Shown in pieces: positions 1 to 4,961 of a DNA stretch of 9,747 bases. The position numbers and the translations under genes are program-made. Below the pieces are notes generated by a model. The model was given only the letters and a program-made list of their open reading frames with translations. It did not search any database and had not been told where the DNA came from. Every line of letters begins with the position of its first letter. Positions within the stretch are counted from its first letter, which is position 1. This DNA is from Candidatus Aminicenantota bacterium. GTDB taxonomy: Bacteria > Acidobacteriota > Aminicenantia > Aminicenantales > Aminicenantaceae. The stretch is from assembly GCA_016926925.1 (NCBI GenBank), contig JAFGNQ010000382.1:1-9747 (forward strand), written 5' to 3'.

Positions 1-816
1 CCCGAAATCAAGGAAATCACGCCGGAAAAAACCCCCGCGATCATCTTCGGCGTCAGGCCCTGCGACGCCAAAGCTTTGACATTGACGGATAAGGTCTTTC
101 TCGGAGACATCAAGGATACCTATTACCAAAAGAGAAGGAACCAGACTGCGCTCGTCGGACTCGCCTGCAACACCCCCCCCTCCCCCAACTGCTTTTGTAC
201 ATCTGTCAACGGGTCGCCTCACTCTAAAGCGGGCTTCGATATCCTGATGACGGACATGGGAGATCGCTATTATCTGGAAATTCTGTCGAAATCCGGAGAA
301 AATCTCGTCAAAGCCGGGGGCAAAGAGCTGTTCACCGAACCTAAGGACAAAGATAAGAAGGAACTCAAAAAGATCCACTCTGAATCTGAAAAAAAGATCA
401 CGAGAGAGATCAAGCAAACGGATAAAATTCCACCGAAACTCAAAGAAATGTTTGAATCTCCATTCTGGGATGAGGAAGCGATGAGCTGCCTCAGGTGCGG
501 CATCTGTACCTTTCTTTGCCCGACCTGTCATTGTTTCGACATCTCGGACGAGGTGACATCCGTATCCCCAACCAGAGGAGTCAGGATCAGAACCTGGGAT
601 AACTGTCAATTCCCGGACTTCACCATGCACTCTTCCGGCCACAATCCCAGACCGGACAAAGCTTCCAGGTTGCGGCAGCGAATCCAGCACAAATATCACT
701 ATTTCGTGGAGCGCTATAAAGAATATCAGTGCACCGGCTGCGGCCGATGTGTATCCAAGTGCCCCGTGGGAATAGATATCATAGAAGTTCTGAATAAGGT
801 GAGAGACTATGGATAG
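1..816 (+). CDS. 4Fe-4S dicluster electron-transfer protein (AsrA / sulfhydrogenase-beta / FlxB-like), 5' end outside window
   Basis: The frame is open from base 1 with no convincing start, so the gene begins upstream; 271 codons are visible, and the family is usually around 340-360 residues. Near the left edge it carries GVRPCD (bases 49-66), followed by a C-x7-CFC segment (about 166-201); both are typical of the AsrA / sulfhydrogenase beta family. Two classical 4Fe-4S motifs CxxCxxCxxxCP follow, at 487-519 and 730-762. The predicted role is a cytoplasmic electron wire between a flavin reductase and a catalytic partner. The stop overlaps the next gene by 8 bases (809-816, ATGGATAG), which suggests translational coupling to the FAD/NAD(P) reductase, its usual partner. 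A segment rich in Lys and Glu (about 340-450) separates the two halves. An eight-base C run (173-180) lies in the CFC region, but the frame is intact. The family assignment is firm; the exact subunit name is not. Confidence 0.85.
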   Translation, partial: PEIKEITPEKTPAIIFGVRPCDAKALTLTDKVFLGDIKDTYYQKRRNQTALVGLACNTPPSPNCFCTSVNGSPHSKAGFDILMTDMGDRYYLEILSKSGENLVKAGGKELFTEPKDKDKKELKKIHSESEKKITREIKQTDKIPPKLKEMFESPFWDEEAMSCLRCGICTFLCPTCHCFDISDEVTSVSPTRGVRIRTWDNCQFPDFTMHSSGHNPRPDKASRLRQRIQHKYHYFVERYKEYQCTGCGRCVSKCPVGIDIIEVLNKVRDYG

Positions 817-1633
817 CAACGTCTACATTCCAAAGCTTTCTAAGATCATTTCCATCAAGGAAGAAGTCAGCGGGGCGCGGCCCATCAAAACATTCAGGAC
901 CCAGTTTCTCACTGACGTCGATTTTTCCTTCCGATGCGGCCAGTGCGCCATGATTTCGGTATTTGGAAAAGGAGAATCGATGATTTCCATTTCCTCTACT
1001 CCTCTGATAAAGGACTATCTCCAGTTCAGCATTCTCAAAACGGGAAGGGTTACCACAGCTCTTCATGAAATGAAAATCGACGACATTATCGGGATCAGAG
1101 GGCCTTATGGAAACGGCTTCCCGATCGAAGACTGGAAGGGCAAAAACCTCATCTTCATCGGGGGGGGAATCGGCCTCGCACCCATTTGGTCGGTTCTCCA
1201 AACAGCCCTGAAACAAAAAGACGACTACGGAAAAATCATGCTGGTTTACGGAGCACGTACATCGAAGGATATTGTTTTTAAAGAAGAGGTGGAGGAGCTC
1301 CGCAAGGACATGCCGGTCCACCTTTCCGTCGACGTGGAAGAAGAGGGCTGGAATGAATTCGTCGGATTTGTCCCTCAAAACGTTACAGACAAAAAGCCTT
1401 CCTCCAAAAATGCGATAGCCATCACATGCGGCCCGCCCATCATGATCAAATTCGTCATCCAAGCCCTTGGAAGTTTAGGCTTCAAAGATGACCAGATTTT
1501 CACAACCGTTGAAAATAAAATGAAATGCGGCATCGGCATATGCGGAAGATGCAACATCGGTATGCATTATGTTTGTAAAGACGGCCCTGTTTATTCCTGG
1601 GCCGAACTCAAGGAATTGCCTCAAGAATATTAA
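809..1633 (+). CDS. FAD/NAD(P)-binding oxidoreductase with 2Fe-2S site (AsrB / sulfhydrogenase-gamma / FlxA-like)
   Basis: A protein of 274 residues with the ferredoxin-NADP reductase fold of the dihydroorotate dehydrogenase electron-transfer (PyrK-like) group. Visible elements in order: an FAD-binding beta barrel with ISISST at about 59-64; RGPYGNGF at 97-104; the dinucleotide-binding loop GGGIGLAP at 118-125; CGPPIM at 207-212; and a C-terminal 2Fe-2S site with Cys240, Cys245, Cys248 and Cys256 (Cx4CxxCx7C). It should exchange electrons between NAD(P)H and the iron-sulfur proteins encoded on either side. The ATG at 809 lies inside the end of the preceding gene, with AAGGTGAG (796-803) as ribosome binding site. 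AsrB of anaerobic sulfite reductase is a close relative, but the following genes are not AsrC, so sulfite reduction is not supported. Whether it uses NADH or NADPH cannot be told by eye. An eight-base G run (1160-1167) encodes the glycine loop. Confidence 0.88.
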   Translation: MDSNVYIPKLSKIISIKEEVSGARPIKTFRTQFLTDVDFSFRCGQCAMISVFGKGESMISISSTPLIKDYLQFSILKTGRVTTALHEMKIDDIIGIRGPYGNGFPIEDWKGKNLIFIGGGIGLAPIWSVLQTALKQKDDYGKIMLVYGARTSKDIVFKEEVEELRKDMPVHLSVDVEEEGWNEFVGFVPQNVTDKKPSSKNAIAITCGPPIMIKFVIQALGSLGFKDDQIFTTVENKMKCGIGICGRCNIGMHYVCKDGPVYSWAELKELPQEY

Positions 1634-1648
1634 TAAGGAGAGACCACG

Positions 1649-2392
1649 ATGGCAACAAAGAAAACAGTTAAGAAGAAGGTGACAAAGATAAAAAAGGCCA
1701 AGACCACCATAAAGACTCCTGAGGAAAAAAAAGCTACCGTCTACATCATGGGAAAAGCGCATAAAGTCCCCGCAGACGCAACCATCATGGGAGCCATCGA
1801 GTACGCCGGCTACCAGCTCAAACGTGGAGCCGGTTGCCGCGAGGGATTTTGCGGAGCCTGTGCGACAGTCTACAGATTGCCCGGAGATTACAAGATCTAC
1901 ACAGGACTGGCATGCACCACCTTGGTTCAGGAAGGGATGTGGCTCTCCCAGCTTCCGGCAATTCCGGGACAAAAGGCCATTTACGACCTCGATAAGATCG
2001 AACCGAACGTGGCTACGATTCAGAAATTGTACCCGGAGGTCTTCCGCTGTGTCGCCTGCAACACCTGCACCAAAGCCTGCCCCCAGGACCTGGAAGTCAT
2101 GGACTACATACAAGCCGCCAAGCGGGGTGATATTGAAGCACTGATGGATCTTTCTTTCGACTGTATCTGCTGTGGCATGTGCGCCATCCGCTGCCCGGCT
2201 GAAATCGTGCAGTATAACGTTGGTCTCCTAGGGAAAAGGCTTTACGGCAAATACCTTTCCAAAAAGAGCAAAGAATTGGAAAAAAGAATCAAAGAAGTGA
2301 AAAAGAATAAGTTCGACCCCGAATACAAAAAGATGATGAAAATGAAAAAGGAAGACCTCAAAAAAATATACTATGAACGAGATCTTGAGTAA
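1649..2392 (+). CDS. Fumarate reductase-type iron-sulfur protein (2Fe-2S plus two 4Fe-4S), TfrB/SdhB-like without CCG domain
   Basis: A protein of 247 residues. After a lysine-rich head (12 Lys in the first 28 residues) comes a plant-type ferredoxin domain with Cys63, Cys68, Cys71 and Cys89 for a 2Fe-2S cluster. An alpha-helical ferredoxin domain follows with two motifs CxxCxxCxxxCP (Cys134-144 and Cys172-182; an extra Cys174 sits in the second). The tail (about 196-247) is again rich in Lys and Glu. The order 2Fe-2S then helical domain is that of succinate dehydrogenase/fumarate reductase iron-sulfur subunits. Two complete four-Cys motifs, instead of a 4Fe-4S plus a 3Fe-4S site, resemble archaeal thiol:fumarate reductase TfrB and HdrC. 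Unlike TfrB, it has no C-terminal cysteine-rich (CCG, HdrB-like) domain, so electrons probably come from the two upstream proteins. Start: ATG 1649 with AAGGAG at 1635-1640, 15 bases after the previous stop. It should feed the flavoprotein encoded next. Confidence 0.85.
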   Translation: MATKKTVKKKVTKIKKAKTTIKTPEEKKATVYIMGKAHKVPADATIMGAIEYAGYQLKRGAGCREGFCGACATVYRLPGDYKIYTGLACTTLVQEGMWLSQLPAIPGQKAIYDLDKIEPNVATIQKLYPEVFRCVACNTCTKACPQDLEVMDYIQAAKRGDIEALMDLSFDCICCGMCAIRCPAEIVQYNVGLLGKRLYGKYLSKKSKELEKRIKEVKKNKFDPEYKKMMKMKKEDLKKIYYERDLE

Positions 2393-2424
2393 CACTATAA
2401 ATCCATGCAAGGAAACCATATAAC

Positions 2425-2459
2425 CTTGACTACTAACGCTTCACGTTTGACGTTTTACG
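2425..2459 (+). repeat. Short heptamer tandem repeat, five degenerate units
   Basis: Five consecutive 7-base units can be read: CTTGACT, ACTAACG, CTTCACG, TTTGACG, TTTTACG. The last three fit YTTNACG exactly and the first two are degenerate. The array fills much of the 85-base gap between the iron-sulfur and flavoprotein genes and ends just before the ribosome binding site AAAGGAG. Its function is unknown; a phased protein-binding site or a remnant of a dispersed genomic repeat are both possible. Confidence 0.6.
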
Positions 2460-2477
2460 TGTGCAAAGGAGTGTCCG

Positions 2478-4145
2478 ATGTATCCCGAGTATATGAATGA
2501 ATCACTGAACAAAGTCACCCAATCTCGAAACAAAAGATTCGAGCTGGCCAAGTCAGGGAAGCCAGTCTTCCCTCCCATGTCGGCTGAAGAGAGGGATGAT
2601 GTTCTCAACAAATTCCACCCTGACTATAAAAAAGAATCACGAAAAAAAATCCGGATAGGTCCTAACAAGGGCGAGCTGATCACAACGGAAGTGGCGGATA
2701 TATTGGAGGCTCACTCCAGGATCAGGCCGGATCTCTTCGATCTTACAAAACCCGATTACGAAACGGATCTTTTGATCATCGGGGGCGGCGGCGCAGGCTG
2801 CGCAGCTGCCATAACAGCCCAGCAATTGGGAGTGAAATCCATCATTTCCACAAAACTGCGGCTGGGCGATGCAAACTCGATGATGTCTCAGGGGGGAATG
2901 CAGGCCGCAGTCACACCCCAGGATCCTCCCACCAGGCATTATCTTGACGTCCTCGGCGGAGGTCACTTTGACAACAAACCGGATTTGGCCCGTGCTCTGA
3001 CCGAAGATGGACCTGAAGTCGTCAAATGGCTGGAAGACTTGGGCGTTGTTTGGGATAAATACGACGACGGGACCATGCAGGTCCTGCACGGCGGCGGCAC
3101 CTCGCGCAAAAGAATGCACTCCTGTCGCGATTACACGGGCGCAATAATCTTGAGGACTCTTATGGACGAGGTTCGGAACCATCCGGACATGGTCACCATC
3201 CTCGAGTTCATGCCCGTCGTCGAGCTCATTATGGACAGTAAAGGGCAATGTGCCGGAGGTGTCCTCTACAACCTCGAAACCGAAGAGTATTTTACCGTGA
3301 AAGCGAAGTCCACGATCATTGCGACCGGCGGATACGGCCGCCTTCACATTCGCGGTTTCGATACGACGAATCACTACGGAGCGACCGGCGACGGCCTCGT
3401 TATGGCCTACAAGGCCGGTGCAAAGCTCATGTATATGGATTCGGTCCAGTACCACCCAACCGGTTCCGTATTTCCCGAGCAAATTGCCGGGTTTCTCATA
3501 ACGGAAAAAATCAGAGGAGCGGGAGGACAACCGCTCAACAAAAAAGGCGATCTCTTCGTTTTTCCTAGAGAACCGAGAGATGTCGAAAGCTCCGCCTTCA
3601 TCCGGGAATGCCTCGAGCGGCATAACGGTATCCGAACCCCGAGCGGACGCATGGGCGTCTGGCTCGACTCACCCCTTATTGAAATGCTGCAGGGGGAAGG
3701 CTATATCAACAAACAGTTTCCGGCCATGCACCGCCAATTCATTCACTACAACATAGATATAACGAAAGAGCCGATGCTCGTCTATCCTTCTCTCCACTAC
3801 CAGAACGGAGGGATCGAAATCAACAATAAAGCCGAGACAAATATCCGCGGCCTTTACGTCGCCGGTGAAGCCTCGGGAGGCGTGCACGGACGAAATCGGC
3901 TCATGGGCAATTCCGTGCTCGATTACAACGTTTTCGGACGCAGAGCGGGCCAATCCGCCGCCGACTACATAAAGAAAGTCAAGCTCGGAAAACTGTCTCT
4001 GGAGCACATCGACAAATACGAGAAAGAGCTGAAGGATGCCCATATCAAGACGGACAGAATCGTTCCGGTTCTGCTGCCGTCCTACACACCGCAGGATGTC
4101 CGCAAAAGACAGGTCACAGCTTGCTACGAAGGAACTCTCCGATAA
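2478..4145 (+). CDS. Fumarate reductase/succinate dehydrogenase-family flavoprotein subunit (TfrA-like)
   Basis: A protein of 555 residues. A hydrophilic extension of about 93 residues, not recognised, precedes the FAD Rossmann motif GGGGAG (102-107). Active-site residues of fumarate reductase can be matched: His326 (HPTG), Glu343, Arg367 (PRD, the proton-donor Arg287 of E. coli FrdA), His440 (HYQNGG) and Arg474 (NRLMGNS). Reduction of fumarate or oxidation of a similar C4 dicarboxylate is therefore likely. The position of the FAD-linking His in FrdA/SdhA is Asn133 (ANSMMSQGG), so FAD should be bound non-covalently, as in L-aspartate oxidase. The protein ends 62 residues after the VFGRRAGQ segment, whereas E. 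coli FrdA continues for nearly 200, so most of the C-terminal helical domain is absent. Start ATG 2478 has AAAGGAG at 2465-2471. No SdhC/D-type anchor follows. L-aspartate oxidase is the main alternative (GGTSRKR resembles its GGHS motif), but the operon of electron carriers argues against it. Confidence 0.85.
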   Translation: MYPEYMNESLNKVTQSRNKRFELAKSGKPVFPPMSAEERDDVLNKFHPDYKKESRKKIRIGPNKGELITTEVADILEAHSRIRPDLFDLTKPDYETDLLIIGGGGAGCAAAITAQQLGVKSIISTKLRLGDANSMMSQGGMQAAVTPQDPPTRHYLDVLGGGHFDNKPDLARALTEDGPEVVKWLEDLGVVWDKYDDGTMQVLHGGGTSRKRMHSCRDYTGAIILRTLMDEVRNHPDMVTILEFMPVVELIMDSKGQCAGGVLYNLETEEYFTVKAKSTIIATGGYGRLHIRGFDTTNHYGATGDGLVMAYKAGAKLMYMDSVQYHPTGSVFPEQIAGFLITEKIRGAGGQPLNKKGDLFVFPREPRDVESSAFIRECLERHNGIRTPSGRMGVWLDSPLIEMLQGEGYINKQFPAMHRQFIHYNIDITKEPMLVYPSLHYQNGGIEINNKAETNIRGLYVAGEASGGVHGRNRLMGNSVLDYNVFGRRAGQSAADYIKKVKLGKLSLEHIDKYEKELKDAHIKTDRIVPVLLPSYTPQDVRKRQVTACYEGTLR

Positions 4146-4370
4146 TCGAATAACAACCTGAGCCAATCAGTAAAAGCCTGGCTGACGCAGCCCAAGTCTT
4201 ACTCCCAAATCGGGTAAAATACTATTTGAAGTTTTATTTCCCATTGCAACAAGAGCGGATCCGGTGGATTGCATGAAGCGAATTTGAAGATATTGCCGAA
4301 AATATATGTCGTTCGTTCCTCATGATCTCCGACAAAATAGTTGACGCAAAATCTAACAGCGCAGGTCCCT

Positions 4371-4396
4371 CTTTTGCGGCTGCAAGAGCGTTTTTT
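4371..4396 (+). terminator. Candidate rho-independent terminator
   Basis: Seven paired bases (CTTTTGC 4371-4377 with GCAAGAG 4382-4388, one G-U pair) close a four-base loop GGCT. Two bases later comes a run of six T (4391-4396). The stem is short and AT-rich, so its strength is uncertain. It lies 226 bases after the flavoprotein stop and just upstream of the PilZ promoter, so it could end the redox operon transcript. Confidence 0.45.
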
Positions 4397-4412
4397 CTCG
4401 AAGAGATTTTTT

Positions 4413-4442
4413 TTGACATTTATTTGGATTTTGATATATGCT
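4413..4442 (+). promoter_or_regulatory. Sigma70-type promoter for the PilZ gene
   Basis: A perfect -35 box TTGACA (4413-4418) is followed by a -10 region in TATATGCT. Either TATATG (4435-4440, 16-base spacer) or TATGCT (4437-4442, 18-base spacer) could serve. Transcription would start near 4448, giving a leader of roughly 45 bases before the ATG at 4494. Confidence 0.6.
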
Positions 4443-4493
4443 ATTCAGGAAAGTGAGCAGGGAATCTTAAGAACCGCACATTAGGAGGACTTA

Positions 4494-4940
4494 ATGGATT
4501 ACAAGGGTATCGAACGAAGAACATGCATCCGGTTTGAGATTCCAGGAGCCACCCTTAACTATAAGAAAGACAGGCCCTTTATCGCCGACTCAAAACAGAG
4601 CGAAGAGTTCTGCCCTGTATTGGACATCAGCCGCGGCGGCCTCCGCTTCCTCACACAGGAAAACCTCAATATGAATACCTCTATCATAATGCATATATCT
4701 TTGCCTGGAGAACGCGTCCCTTTCGAGATGAAAGGCCAGGTAAAGTGGGTTGCTTCCAATGCAGGGAAAAGCTACAAATTCCAAGTCGGAGTTCAATTCA
4801 GCCCTTACGGTGAAAAAAAAGGACAAAACTACCCCGGCGCTCTCGTAAAAATTATCGCGCTCGAACAAAAGTTCGCCCCTTCTGCCCTGGAGGATCAAGA
4901 TTCATCGGAAAAAGGGGATTTTGAAATCGACTCCGAATAA
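4494..4940 (+). CDS. PilZ-domain protein, probable cyclic-di-GMP effector
   Basis: A protein of 148 residues. The two signature motifs of cyclic-di-GMP-binding PilZ domains are present: RxxxR as Arg9-Arg13 (RTCIR) and DxSxxG as Asp44-Ser46-Gly49 (DISRGG). The beta-strand-rich region through about residue 130 (FEMKGQVKWV, FQVGVQF) fits the PilZ barrel, and the last 20 residues are acidic and probably disordered. There is no signal peptide, membrane segment or other domain, so it is a stand-alone cytoplasmic receptor; its target cannot be told from sequence. The start is supported by AGGAGG at 4483-4488, five bases before the ATG, and by its own promoter upstream. It is separate from the redox operon and converges with glyS, whose stop lies 21 bases beyond this gene's stop. 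Confidence 0.88.
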   Translation: MDYKGIERRTCIRFEIPGATLNYKKDRPFIADSKQSEEFCPVLDISRGGLRFLTQENLNMNTSIIMHISLPGERVPFEMKGQVKWVASNAGKSYKFQVGVQFSPYGEKKGQNYPGALVKIIALEQKFAPSALEDQDSSEKGDFEIDSE

Positions 4941-4961
4941 AAAGGATCGAGTACGCGTGCT

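Larger units (their letters stand above)
4146..4493. other. Gene-free stretch between the redox operon and the PilZ gene
   Basis: This stretch of 348 bases holds no credible coding region; the longest open frame on the minus strand (4234-4419) has no recognisable motif or good ribosome binding site. It becomes more AT-rich toward the right. Its right part carries a candidate terminator (4371-4396) and a promoter (4413-4442). A perfect 5-base hairpin GGCTG-ACG-CAGCC (4180-4192) lies soon after the flavoprotein stop but has no T run. Nothing else stands out in 4200-4370. Confidence 0.6.

Noticed and set aside
779..1462. Minus-strand open frame of 227 codons across the FAD/NAD reductase gene
   Set aside because: It is antisense to a well supported gene and has no motif or ribosome binding site of note.
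1..1633. Anaerobic sulfite reductase genes asrA and asrB
   Set aside because: The proteins are of that broad family, but the next genes are fumarate reductase-like rather than the siroheme subunit AsrC, so a sulfite reductase name would mislead.
2425..2459. CRISPR array
   Set aside because: The units are seven bases with no spacers and no cas genes are present.
2637..3623. Long open frame of 328 codons on the minus strand inside the flavoprotein gene
   Set aside because: It lies fully antisense to a gene with clear FAD and active-site motifs, shows no recognisable domain of its own, and looks like a composition shadow.
1649..4145. Respiratory complex II (sdhBA or frdBA)
   Set aside because: No membrane anchor gene follows, the FAD-linking His is missing, and the iron-sulfur protein has two four-Cys motifs rather than the usual 4Fe-4S plus 3Fe-4S pattern.
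4180..4192. Hairpin GGCTG-ACG-CAGCC as terminator of the redox operon
   Set aside because: The stem is only five pairs and no T run follows.
4120..4200. Frameshift at the flavoprotein end hiding a full C-terminal domain
   Set aside because: The other two forward frames after 4145 contain early stops and no peptide resembling the missing domain.
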